From an uncultured Eubacterium sp. (lineage in GTDB: Bacteria > Bacillota > Clostridia > Lachnospirales > Lachnospiraceae), in NCBI GenBank assembly GCA_910584645.1, contig CAJUAU010000001.1:124001-188000 (forward strand): a stretch of DNA of 64,000 nucleotides. Reading direction: 5' to 3'. This document shows positions 43,906-55,200 of the stretch, piece by piece. The position numbers and the translations under genes are program-made. The notes beneath the pieces are model-generated. The model was not told the DNA's origin and did not search any database. It saw only the letters and a program-made list of their open reading frames with translations. Numbering within the stretch: position 1 is the first letter of the stretch; the number at the start of each line of letters is the position of its first letter.

Positions 43906-46900
43906 TTATGGTCTGACATTGCCGACTGCCCACCATTTTGTTAAATAGTTTACATCTGGATTTTTTGTCCTTACCCAGTATTTAAAACCAATGTAGCCGC
44001 CATTTGAATTTTTATCATAGCTGTCAAAAACAATATTTTCGTGATCCGGAACTGGATTTGCACCATAGAACATAACGTTTACAAAGGGTTCAGATTCATA
44101 CACAACATCAAAAGACGCTGTCTTTTGAATCCATGGGATGGTTTCAGCTTCCTTATTAACTAGATCATTTACTCCTGTTTTTACTACTGCGTAGAGTTCA
44201 TTTAGATATTTTCCCTGTATCATAAGTCCATTAAAACAAGTAAGAGAAGTATCATTATGTAAATATAACCCTGTGCTGGTAATATTACATTGATATATAG
44301 GTTCAGTGCCCGGACTACCGCTAAACTGTTTAATGTTTAAATTATCATCTTCAACAGAAAACATTGATGATAATAGTATTTTTTCACCATCAAGATCTCT
44401 TACTTGTTGATATAAGTATTGTAGTTTTCCAGGCAAGATGGACAAAGTATAGTCGGAAATTAAGGTATGTTCAGGAATACGATCTGAACCTTCAACAAAT
44501 ATTTTTTTGATTTCTCTGGAAGTGATCTTGCTATCTTTTGAACTTATTGTAAGATAATTATCTATCCATCCGTTGTTCTTCTTATTTGAATGGGAAATAC
44601 CATGTTCACTGATCGTCCAGCCTCCAATACTTCCTTCTGTGGTTTTGATCTTTCCTTCAAATAACGCATTGCCGGCTGTGTCAATGCCAACCATAGTTGT
44701 ATCCTGGTTTTTTACCTGGAATATATATCCGGTATCGGATTTGTTACAAGGGTCAATGACTACCTGGCTCTGGCTGTTCTCATCGGTAATGTTAAGATAC
44801 CCTCCGCCTATATAGGGGGAGATCATATAATTTTCACCAATGGATGTGGATGTTCCTCCGTTAAGGTATTGTGCAACTTTTTGATCCAGTTGTGTTATAT
44901 TAGTTGCTATGGAATCTTTTGCTTCATCTGCTGTTGTTTTAATGGATGATAACTCCTTTGCAAGTCCGTTAATTTCATTAATTTCTGGAGTATTTACATG
45001 TTCCCATGAGATAAATCCTTTTTTTATGGTAATGCCGTTTTTGTCGAGGGTAACAGAAGAATCTCCATTTTTTATAACAAGTTCTTTTCCAACGATTAAA
45101 TCGCCGACCAGAAGATCCGCCCAGATGCCATATATCAGCTCTCCATTATATCTTCCAAGACCAATTGCCATACTTGCATCTTTCCAATTGTTTTTGGTCA
45201 TGACGATATTCCGGTTGATCAGCTTCATCTGGTATTGGTCATAGTCGTCCTGTTCAAAATCATACTTTCTTAGTGTGATACCATGCTCGTCAATCTGGAC
45301 ATCGATATCCCTGGCATTTAAGACATTGGAAAGCGCCGACTGCAGCCCTTCGTCTTTAATTTTTTGGAAGGTATGATTTGCTTCCACGCCCTGTTCGGCC
45401 TGTTTTTTGACCGAATTAAAAGAGGCAGCCAGACTGTCCATGTTCTGTATTAGGGACGCAAGATCGCTGATACCGCCATTGGAATACTCTATGACATCCG
45501 TGAATTCAACGTTGAGTTCTGCACCGGAATCGGTCCATGAAAATTCTTCGGAAGAAAGACGTAATTTATAAGTTTTTCCATCGTCGGCAAAATATCTCAT
45601 GAAATTGCCTAACTTAAACCCATCATAGACGCCGCTTATTGGAAAATCCGCTTTAGATAAATGGCTGTATGCCGCAAAGGAATAAATATTGCCGGATAAG
45701 GTGTGCTGGGATATGCAGGCTTTCGCAAGCTCCTGCTCCGCTTTCTGGATCAATTCCCTGGCTTTCTGGATCATTTCTGAATTACTGAGACCATCTGAGA
45801 TAAAGTTGCTGTTGGTATAGACATCTTCCCGGATAAAAGAACATAATTCTTTATAGAGATCTTCTTTGGTTTCTGGATCATTTAAAAAGTTTCTTAGATC
45901 GTTATTTTCCCGTATTTGTTTTCTCTGTGTTTCCAGGGGCGTAGGATCCAGTATGAAATTTTCATATACTGTCTTAGCAAGTTCGCTATAAGTGGATATA
46001 TTTTCTGATTTACATTGTTTACAACCGGTTAAGGTGACGTTTTTGGAACCGCAGTTTTTACAATAGATTGGGTGATCAGTAATTTGATTTTCGTTTTTGC
46101 CTGCCCATGTTCCGTAGCGGATATAGTGAAACATATTTATAAAAGCAGAATCCCCTGTTGTAAATATAGTTGGTTCAGATTTGATGGAAGAGGGGACAAT
46201 ATCATAATTTCCAAAATAAGAACACAAGTGGAATATAATATCTTCCAGTCTTGTCATGTATTCAGAAATCTCCATTTTTCTATTGTAGTATTTCTCTTTG
46301 ATTGATCTGGCTTCGGACTTAAGGGCTGGCATGTCTGACTTGCATATGATCTCTTCAAGGGTCTCTATGCAGGCCTGATAGCCAGATTGGTAGGAATATA
46401 ATCTATTCAGGCTGTATTTTTGCCACTCTTTTGGTTGATTCAGTCTCTGATCTTCAATGAATTCATAATTTTTAGTGGTGATCGCTGCCATCTGATTTAA
46501 ATATGTGTTGTAGTCCTGAGAGAATTTGACACAGAAAGAACTTGTATCTTTTTCCTTTCTGTCGGAATATTCGATGGTACTTGAATTGTGGGATACGTGT
46601 ATGATCGCCTGAGAACTGTTATCTCTGATTTGATAGACCACAATATCACCAGTCCAACGAAGTTTTTCTTTGTCATAATTTCCATTTTCCTGCCGGATCA
46701 TATATCCATCATGGACAAACAGGGACAGTACCTGCCGCACGATGCCGTTTCGCGAAATAGTGTCCGAATTATCGGTATGTCCGAGACCATTTGGGAAAAG
46801 AGTGCTGTATTTATTGATTATGTGATCTATTTCCCGTTTAAGCCCGCTGTCCGTGTCATCAGTATCGTCTGGAGTATCCAGTGTTTCCGGGGTTGGCATA

Positions 46901-47976
46901 CGCCCCGACTGCAGATACAGGATCAGATCAAGAATACCATATTCAATCTGGAGTAATTTTTCATAGGGCTCTCTGCTGTTATTAAATTGTGTCAGGTAGT
47001 TATCATATTTTTTCTGGAGCTTAGGGGAGAAGAGTTGTTTTGTGTCAGTAGAAAACATATATAGCTTTTTGTTTCCTGAAGGCAGAATCCCCTCTACAGT
47101 ATCTGTGATGATATCATCCCCGCCCTCAATAATAAAGCAGTTTTTCATATTCCCATCGGGTGAGAGAGTGATCTCATCGGAAAGGTTGTCTGTTCCGACA
47201 GCAATGTTGGTGTCTTCACCGATACCGCCAATATCCGTACTTCCACAGTCCTGACAGACACCGTTGATGACGTTGCGGCTTCTGCAGTTTTTACAGTATT
47301 GGGCATCGTATATATTGACGATCCGTTCAATCGTTCCATCTTCATTTCTTCTTACGACAGCATCAAAAATACATCCAACCTCCTGTGCGATTTCTGAAAA
47401 ACAGGAGATAATGTCCTTTCTGGAAAAGCTAAAGGTTCTCTGGATATTTTTGATAGTATCATCCACTGTCCCCACGGTATAATTGGGGGCATAGGATAAT
47501 ATTCTGTGTATCAGGCTGTGTTCTTCGCTGTCTGAATACAAAACGGTAGAAATATAAGGTTCTGTCGGATGCAATTTTCCGAAGTTTTCCATATCGCTGC
47601 TTGTGTTGCATTCCAGGGTGCAGGATAATTGAGATAATTCAGACTCTCCCAGAGAATTTCCATTCATTGTTTTGATGGAAGTGTAAGTGTCGTTTACTGT
47701 TGGCGATACTTCAAAGTATCCAAAACCTTGGACAAATACGACGGAATAGTCTTTTATTTTGTGGTATAAAGGGTTCTCATGGCTGGATACACTTTTAGGT
47801 GTGCTGAAGGAGATTTCATCCGCACCATTCAGCACGCACTTTATCCGCAGATCTCCTACAGGATAAATCTCGCCTATTGTGTTCAGCTGCCTGTCACAGA
47901 GGAAGACCTGGGGCTGGATGATCTCTCCTGTGATCTCGTCAACTTTGAAAGCTAGTTTATTTGGATTGAAACTCAT
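43906..47976 (-). CDS. Tail-tip/tail-associated structural protein (Tal-like) with two zinc-ribbon-like inserts
   Basis: 1356 residues. The position directly after the Dit-like gene, the N-terminal part (RIKCVLNGADEISFSTPK...) and long length fit a siphophage Tal/minor structural protein that forms the tail tip. Two four-cysteine inserts look like zinc ribbons: CKNCRSRN...CQDCGS near residue 228 and CKNCGSKN...CKQCKS near 640. Near residue 920 the chain has SLAASFNSVKKQAEQGVEA, a helical pattern common in Tal C-termini, then a beta-rich end. No clear lysozyme or M23 domain is seen. The start follows the Dit stop directly (TAA-ATG). Confidence 0.82.
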   Translation of the reverse strand: MSFNPNKLAFKVDEITGEIIQPQVFLCDRQLNTIGEIYPVGDLRIKCVLNGADEISFSTPKSVSSHENPLYHKIKDYSVVFVQGFGYFEVSPTVNDTYTSIKTMNGNSLGESELSQLSCTLECNTSSDMENFGKLHPTEPYISTVLYSDSEEHSLIHRILSYAPNYTVGTVDDTIKNIQRTFSFSRKDIISCFSEIAQEVGCIFDAVVRRNEDGTIERIVNIYDAQYCKNCRSRNVINGVCQDCGSTDIGGIGEDTNIAVGTDNLSDEITLSPDGNMKNCFIIEGGDDIITDTVEGILPSGNKKLYMFSTDTKQLFSPKLQKKYDNYLTQFNNSREPYEKLLQIEYGILDLILYLQSGRMPTPETLDTPDDTDDTDSGLKREIDHIINKYSTLFPNGLGHTDNSDTISRNGIVRQVLSLFVHDGYMIRQENGNYDKEKLRWTGDIVVYQIRDNSSQAIIHVSHNSSTIEYSDRKEKDTSSFCVKFSQDYNTYLNQMAAITTKNYEFIEDQRLNQPKEWQKYSLNRLYSYQSGYQACIETLEEIICKSDMPALKSEARSIKEKYYNRKMEISEYMTRLEDIIFHLCSYFGNYDIVPSSIKSEPTIFTTGDSAFINMFHYIRYGTWAGKNENQITDHPIYCKNCGSKNVTLTGCKQCKSENISTYSELAKTVYENFILDPTPLETQRKQIRENNDLRNFLNDPETKEDLYKELCSFIREDVYTNSNFISDGLSNSEMIQKARELIQKAEQELAKACISQHTLSGNIYSFAAYSHLSKADFPISGVYDGFKLGNFMRYFADDGKTYKLRLSSEEFSWTDSGAELNVEFTDVIEYSNGGISDLASLIQNMDSLAASFNSVKKQAEQGVEANHTFQKIKDEGLQSALSNVLNARDIDVQIDEHGITLRKYDFEQDDYDQYQMKLINRNIVMTKNNWKDASMAIGLGRYNGELIYGIWADLLVGDLIVGKELVIKNGDSSVTLDKNGITIKKGFISWEHVNTPEINEINGLAKELSSIKTTADEAKDSIATNITQLDQKVAQYLNGGTSTSIGENYMISPYIGGGYLNITDENSQSQVVIDPCNKSDTGYIFQVKNQDTTMVGIDTAGNALFEGKIKTTEGSIGGWTISEHGISHSNKKNNGWIDNYLTISSKDSKITSREIKKIFVEGSDRIPEHTLISDYTLSILPGKLQYLYQQVRDLDGEKILLSSMFSVEDDNLNIKQFSGSPGTEPIYQCNITSTGLYLHNDTSLTCFNGLMIQGKYLNELYAVVKTGVNDLVNKEAETIPWIQKTASFDVVYESEPFVNVMFYGANPVPDHENIVFDSYDKNSNGGYIGFKYWVRTKNPDVNYLTKWWAVGNVRP

Positions 47977-48804
47977 TTATACAGGAACCCCCTTTCTGAT
48001 CTCTCTGACGTATATGGTCACATTGCATGGTTTATTGGACGTGAATACATTTTCATATTGATTAAGATCCGAAAAGAGTTCAAGGAATACATGATTAAAA
48101 TCATTCATCAATCCCTCGTGGACCATAGAGGAGCGGATATTTTTATGCCGGTCCAGTTCTATGATCTCGCCCTGTTCACAGTTATTAATTTTGACATTTA
48201 TAGTCTTGGTCCTGTTTTTATCCTGATCGATAGTAAATGTATTTGTAATACTCAAATCACCGGGTTCTCCCAGCATTTTGATCTGAACTAAGTCTGGCAG
48301 TATGCCGCCGTCTTCGTCGGAATAGTTAAATATGCTGCAGGCATCTACCCCATTAAGAATTAAAGTATGTTTTTTACGTTCTGAATAACCCCAGGGCGCA
48401 TCGCAGGTGGCCGTGATCTCCAGTCCCCGTATGATACCGCCGATCTCGTATTTTTGCACTTTTAGCGTGCAGTTATAGAACACATTGTCCCAGCCGGTCT
48501 GGTCGAACCGGAGATAGCGGTAATCTTTACGGACCAGCCACCTCATGATCTTAGCGAGCTCTCGGGGGGGTATTTCCATATCCTCTCCCCGGCAGTTGTA
48601 TTTGACCACCTGAAAAGAAAAGGAGAGGGGAGTTTCATAGGTCGCACCGGTTCGGATAAAACGATTTTTCTTAGGTGCTTTTACTGTATTGATCGTTATT
48701 TCATTCCCCACCGGTTTAGCTCCGGTGTTGTTTCCATTAAAACTACATAGATATAGTCCGAAGACAGAGCTTTTTATTCCGTCAAATTCAAACTGTGTGA
48801 TCAT
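47977..48804 (-). CDS. Distal tail protein (Dit-like)
   Basis: 275 residues. The opening FEFDGIKSSVFGLYLCSF and the central EIPPRELAKIMRWLVRKDYRYLRFD resemble Dit proteins of Gram-positive siphophages, which form the hub between tube and tip. The size and the position between tape measure and Tal agree. It belongs to the same leftward transcript as its neighbours. Confidence 0.85.
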   Translation of the reverse strand: MITQFEFDGIKSSVFGLYLCSFNGNNTGAKPVGNEITINTVKAPKKNRFIRTGATYETPLSFSFQVVKYNCRGEDMEIPPRELAKIMRWLVRKDYRYLRFDQTGWDNVFYNCTLKVQKYEIGGIIRGLEITATCDAPWGYSERKKHTLILNGVDACSIFNYSDEDGGILPDLVQIKMLGEPGDLSITNTFTIDQDKNRTKTINVKINNCEQGEIIELDRHKNIRSSMVHEGLMNDFNHVFLELFSDLNQYENVFTSNKPCNVTIYVREIRKGVPV

Positions 48805-48838
48805 CTGGTCATCACCAACTTTCTTATGTTATATTTTC

Positions 48839-49117
48839 TCATGCATTTCTTTTCTGAAGCTCGGAGAGTTCCTTTTTTAATCCGTTTATGATCTTATCCA
48901 CGGCTTTCTCAGAAGATTTCTGCTTTTGAATTAGTTTCTTTGAATCCTGGATCAGTCTTTCATATTCTTTCTTGTAGGTATTGAGAAGCTCTGCGGAGCG
49001 TTTCATATCTTTTACAGCCTGGTCTCTCTCTTTTTCCAGCTGGGAGATTCTTTTTACCAGCCGGTCATTTTCTTCTTTGAGAAGTTTCTTATATTTTTTT
49101 GAGTCTGTTAATATCAT
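48839..49117 (-). CDS. Small coiled-coil protein between tape measure and Dit genes
   Basis: The 92-residue product is almost entirely a charged coiled coil (KKYKKLLKEENDRLVKRI...). No family recognised. The tail location suggests an assembly role. I start at ATG 49117 with AAAGGA upstream; the frame continues to 49165 without a site. Confidence 0.6.
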   Translation of the reverse strand: MILTDSKKYKKLLKEENDRLVKRISQLEKERDQAVKDMKRSAELLNTYKKEYERLIQDSKKLIQKQKSSEKAVDKIINGLKKELSELQKRNA

Positions 49118-49214
49118 AAAGCAAAGTCCTTTCTGTTGTAGGAATAAGATAAGAAAGGACAGCAAAAGCTGCCCCTTTCTTACATTTATTGGTAAAATAA
49201 ATATTAAAATGTTG

Positions 49215-52200
49215 TTACATTTTTGTATTATATTTGGATAAGCTTCCTTTGTTCCAGATCATGGATTTAAACATGCTTTCAATCTTGGGATCAGACTGCA
49301 GTTTCTGCCGGAATTCTTCGTAATTTGTTACGCCAGGGAAGCTCATATCGATGTTGATATCTCCTGTAGACTGGCTTATCATACGCTCTGGTGCTGACCT
49401 TGCATTTTTTATCTGCAGGTTTTTATACAGATCGACTGCCGGATTTAACATATCAAGGTTTTTCAGGAGTTTCTGAAAAGCTGCTGTCTGTTCCGGGGTC
49501 AGGACGGCTTCGCCTCGTTTAACAGTTATCCATCCTTCGTCTCCGTTCATAGAAGGAACCTTCTGTAATGTTTTAGCTATACCACCATTGGAAAATCCGA
49601 TACTATTCATATAATTTAAGAGTGTTCCGGCACTCCATGCTGGTCTGGGATATCCCAGCCTAAAACATGCTTCTTTGATCCATTCTGCGTTCACATAGGG
49701 TTTATCATCGCGCTTGAGACCATGGTTATAAATGCGTTGCTGTACTTGTCCATAGTCTGTAGTACCATTCCCGTTCAGGGTAGAAGTAGACCATGAAGTT
49801 TTTCCTCCATGTAAATGTGCGTCCTGCCAATAAGTTTCTTTTATCATGCGTTCAAAGGAGTTTCTTGCATCTGTTTTCCTCTGCTCTTCCTGTTGTGCGG
49901 CTTGTGCTGCTTCCTGTGCTGCCACCTCTTCTTGTTGTCTTGCTTCTTCCTGTTTTTTTATTTCAACGAGCCCATTATATTCAGACTGTTTTTGCTGCAA
50001 GGTACTCAATCCATTAACTGCTGCAGAATCAACAAGCCTTCTTGCCTCTGGGGAGAGCGCTGTATACGCCTGCTCTGCGGCTACCAGCCTTTTTCGTCCT
50101 TCACCGTCAATATCAACCTGGCCAATTTCAGATATAAGTTTGATTACTTTTTCAGCATCTTCTTCATTTTTTATTTGTTGGTTAAAATGATCAGATATTA
50201 ATTTATATATGCTGTTTACTGCAGTTGAGATAGAGCCTTTTTCACCTAGCGAATCATTGATCTTATTAAAATCTTCCGTTGGCTTATAATTATATTTTGC
50301 TGCATATTCTTCTAATGTCTCAGCTACATCTTCACTGATATTGATGTCACCCAAATAATTGACTGCTTCCTGCAGGAGTGCATCGGTATCATTTAATTTT
50401 GAATCGATAAAGTCAGAATATTCATTGTAAAGATTGTCAAGCATGGTCTGCTGGTCTGAGATCCACTGCTGGTATTCCGTGTCCTGTAGATCCTTATTTG
50501 CTTCGTCCAGACTTACCTGAAGCTGCTGAAGTCTTGATTTTGCTGCTTCTGAATCATCCCCATTTAATGCTGTGATCTGTTTCTGTATTGTCGTGATATT
50601 CTTTGTTTTTTCTTCAATACTTCTCTGATATTCATAAGCATCCTTTTCAGCCTGCAAAAGTTCGTTCCTCTTGTTGATAACATCCTGGAGATAATCAAGT
50701 TCTGCCTGATACTTCTCTTTCATCAGATCAATAAGGCTTTTACGGAGATCATACTCATTTCCGATCATTTTCGCGTACTCATCGTATTTTTCATAATATC
50801 CATCAAGCGCAGCCTGATCCGTATATCCTTCTTCTCCGCGCTGAATCTTGTCCCACATGTTATCCAGGGAACTCTTAAAAGCTTCTGTTGACTGTTGGGC
50901 AAGAATAAGCTGGGAGTAGTAGGCGCCCAGAGTGGCAGTGCCCTCTTTAGTGAAGTTTCCAGTTTTATCGTCTGTCAGCTTTTTGTCTGACATAAGTTTT
51001 ATCAACAGGTCATATTCGCTTGAGATCTGCCCAAGCCGCGATGTTATTTTTTCACTTAACTGCCAGTTGACATTCCGTATAGCTTCTGCCAGTGCGTAAG
51101 AATCTTTTGTACATTGGGCAATGCCGTTTTCACATGACTGGATAGCATCCTGGGCAGCGTACCACTCATCTGTTTCTTCTTCAATGGAATGAAGCTGCAT
51201 GTTCAGGGCAAGAAGTTCTTCTTCGTAGTTCTTCTTTTTTTCATTGTTGATGGCAATCTGTGAAGAATATAATTCACTGCTTACGATCAGCCCCCGCGCC
51301 TCCAGTTCATCAACTGCATTGCTTAGATCTGTGTAGGAATTACTTTTCAGTTTCATCAGATTCTCGTATTGATGAGCAATATTATCAAATTTTTCTTTTT
51401 CTAGAACGGCCATCTTGCGTGTGAGTTCTGCCTGTAACTGCTGTTCCTCATTGATCCTGCCTTCAATATGTGCAATCGCAATCTTTTCTGCATAGAGTTT
51501 CTCGGTAAGAGCTTTTTCGTTATCTACAATGGCATTTTTTTTGCCAGCTGTTTGTAAATTCTCCTTTTCAGCAGAAAACTTGTCCAGTTCTGCCTGTATC
51601 TCATCTGCAAGATTCTGATGTCTTTCTACATCAAAATCCCGGAGCTGTTTATTGAGTTCAGCTTCTAATTGTTTTTGCTCACTGATATTACCTTCTAAGT
51701 CTGCAATGGTAATTTTTTCAGCATAGAGTTCTCTTGTTTTTGCTTCTTCCTGTGAGATGATAGCATTTTTTTCAGAAGCTTTTGCTGCCAGTTCTTTTTC
51801 TGCATTGTATTGGTCAAGGGTACCCTGGTATTCATCTGCAAGGTTCTGGTGCTGCTCAATCTCAAGGTCAAGGAGTTCTTTTGTTTTTTCAACTCTCAGC
51901 TGATCAGCTTTTAATGAATCCCGCTTCAGATTTGCTATTTTGATCTGATTATTATAAGAAGTTTCAACACTTTCTTTTTCTTTTTTTATAAAATTATTTT
52001 TATCAGCTGCTGTAGTGGCGTTTTCTTTTTGTGACTGCGCAAGAGACTTTTTTTCATCGGCATTGTCTGCTATGCCCTGATACTTTTGAATGCGGTTCTC
52101 ACGTCTCGCTGTATTGGCGCTGATCTTATTTTTTTCCGCTTCCCTGGCTTTGTCATACCAGTTCTGGTATTTTTGGATCTTTTCGGCTTTCTTTTCACCA

Positions 52201-55200
52201 TAAGAAGCGATCAAATCTTTTTTATTTCCTTTTATGCGGCCTTGCCTGACTGCCTTTTTTAGTGACTCGTCTTCCTTTTTGTCTTTAGATATGTGGACTT
52301 TATCTGCTTTTTTTGAATACTTTTTTTGGGCTTTTTTCTGGTATTCTGCAGTTTTTTTCAAAATTTTATACTGATCATCCAGATTTTTATTCTGTAATTG
52401 CAATAATGAATCAGAATCTTTTGCTTTTTTGTTGTTGAAAAGATTGTCATACTTCGCCTTTACAAGGTCAAGACGGGCAGATAAACGGTCTAACGCACGG
52501 CTGATCCAGTCGAATTGCTGCCTGGAGTCTTTTTTATTGCCTTTGTCTTTAGGGTTGCTAGGTGCTGTGGGAGTTTTGGAGGTTATTTTAGGTGAATTCT
52601 TATTAGTGCCTTTATTTACTAATTTTTTCAGACGCTTTTTGTCACTGGAAATTTCTCCTTTAAGATTTGCTTCTGATTCTCCCCAATGTGCTTGATCAAC
52701 ATTTTTTTTAAAGTCTTCGTTCTTGAGAGCGTTCATATTAGTTATAAGTGAAGACATAATGCTGATTGCTTCACCTGTAACCCCGCATTTCTTGGCAAGT
52801 TTTTGGAGATTTGAGATGCTGTCAGATGTATCAAGAGCATTGTTATTTGCAATCTGCTGTTGTAACGTATAATAAGCCAGGGAATTTCCTGAATCATCAA
52901 GGGATGTTATATAGCTGCCTAGTGAACTTATGTCTTGTTGAGTTGCTGTCTGTAGATTAAAAGTTGCCATTTGGGCATTGATTTTTTCCCTGTTTAGTTT
53001 GTTCATAACAACTTCTTCAGCATTTTCTACTCCTATCTGCTTCAGCACAGATGTATAATAATCTTTGTTTTTATCTGTCAGGTTGGAAAGAAAATTATTG
53101 CTGTTTATATAAGCCGTTGCAAGTTTATTGGCGGCCTCAGAGCACTCATCCATTTTGGATGAACCATTTGATAATACTTCTATAAAATGTTCATACTCTT
53201 TTTTCTGTGCTCTGACATCTTCAGGCATAGAAGAAAGCTGACCGATGTCAATTCCTTTGAGATGTGTATCTTTACCGGACCAATTTTCTTCTTTTTGGCT
53301 TAGGATCGTGGAAATAGAAGAGATACCGGTTTCCATGGATGCAAGCTGATCGGCAGAGGATTTCATGGCATTGATTTTTTTTGTTGCTTCTTCTATAGAA
53401 ATACCAGCATCAGTAAATATATTTGCGATAGAAGATTCACTCAATTCTTTCTCTGTCAATTTTCCGGCTTTGGCGAGTTCAAGGAGACGTTCTTTCGTTT
53501 CCAGGGCTTTTGCATCTATTTCCTCGCTGCCTGATGTACCGATTGAGTTCCATGCTTCGTCGAAGGTGAGGGAGGTGGTGGCGGAGTTTTTAGGAACATT
53601 TTGATACGCATTAACTGCTTCATCAAGAGAGTTAGTAGTATCAAGAAATTCTTTAAACTTATCAATTTCCTCATCTGTGTTGATGCTGTTTTTAGCCATA
53701 GCATCAATTACATCTTTCTGATTGTATCCTTTTGAATTTTCAATATTTTTGGCAGATTTATAATTTCCGCCGGAGGCATAGGCGATCGTCTCATCATACT
53801 TGGAGGCTGTTTGGAAGAAATCCTCAAACCCTAAAAGTTTTTGGACCTCTGGGAGGGATTTGCCAAGAATTTTTGCAATGGAAGAGCAGTAAAATTGGAT
53901 ATTAGTTCTTGCCTCGTCCACATTCATATCTTCAAGATTTAAATTGAAAAGTTCTTGAAAATTAGCTGTCAGTAATTTTTTGTCAGTATTTTCAAGTTTG
54001 GCCATGGGCATGATGATTTTGTCTTTAACATATTCGTAAGGATCAGGATTATATTGTTTTATCGCTTCTTCAAAGCTTGAATCCAGACCTTCAACAATTC
54101 CTATAGCTATTTTTTGTAAGGAAGGGTCTTTTAAATTATTAAATGCTGGCTTAGATTGCATGGCGGCAGTAAGTTTTGGCAGGGATTCTGCCCATTTGCT
54201 TTCACCTAATTCAACTTGATTTTCTAATTTTGATTTTTGGCTTTCTAACTGGCTGTTTACAGAGTCATTTTTAGATTCGACATTCAAAGCTATTTTTTTG
54301 TTTAAAAGCTCTATTTCATCTTCAGATAAAGCGTATAGACTTGCAGTAAGATTAAAACTTTCTGAGTTTTCATCCATAGTGAACAAGCTGGTGCCAGATA
54401 TTCCTTTGTTTTGTAATTCTGTCCGTCTGCTGTCATCTAATCCAGCCATGAAATCCTGTGCTGCAGACTGCACGGCATAGGCATAATTTGTATCTGCTTT
54501 ATTGTTTATTTTTCCTTTATATAATACATAATTATCCCTTTTTAATTTGTTATTTTTTACCTCATCCGGTACAATCCCAATTTCTTTGTCTGATTTGTTT
54601 TCAAGGCTTTTTAGTTTTTCTTCTGCCTTTTTTCCAGCTTCTACATATGTATAAACGCCTTTGAAAGACTCTTTAAGGTTATCAGCGATCTTGATATTAT
54701 TTAATTCCTCTTCTTTTTGTAAAAGTTCTTCTAATTGCTTTTTTGCTACGTTTCCCTTTGTACCAAGATTAAGAATTGAATTTCCATTTTCATCGATACC
54801 TTTTTTCAGTTCTGGAAACGAGTTTGCCAGATGGGTGCTGATATTTAGAAATTCTGCATATTCTTCTGCCGAAAGAGAAATATTTTGGTTTGTTGAAAGG
54901 TCAACCCCTTTGGACAGTTCATCGTATCTGTCAGCATATTGCGCGGCTGTTTTTTTGCGGTTTGCATGAGTACTATTTTGCTGGTCAAATTCACCAAAGA
55001 TCTGTGAAGTGCGTTCTCTTGCTATTTCTACCCTGTTTACCCAATTCTCAAAAGCGGTAGCGCTGGCATCTAAAATCTGCTCCATAGCTATGGATATAGC
55101 TGTAGTCATCATGCTCCCCTTAAAGCTTTTAAGAAGACCTGCTTTGCTGCCTGCATTTTGTAATGAACTTGGAATACTTGCTAATTCTTTTGCTATATCT

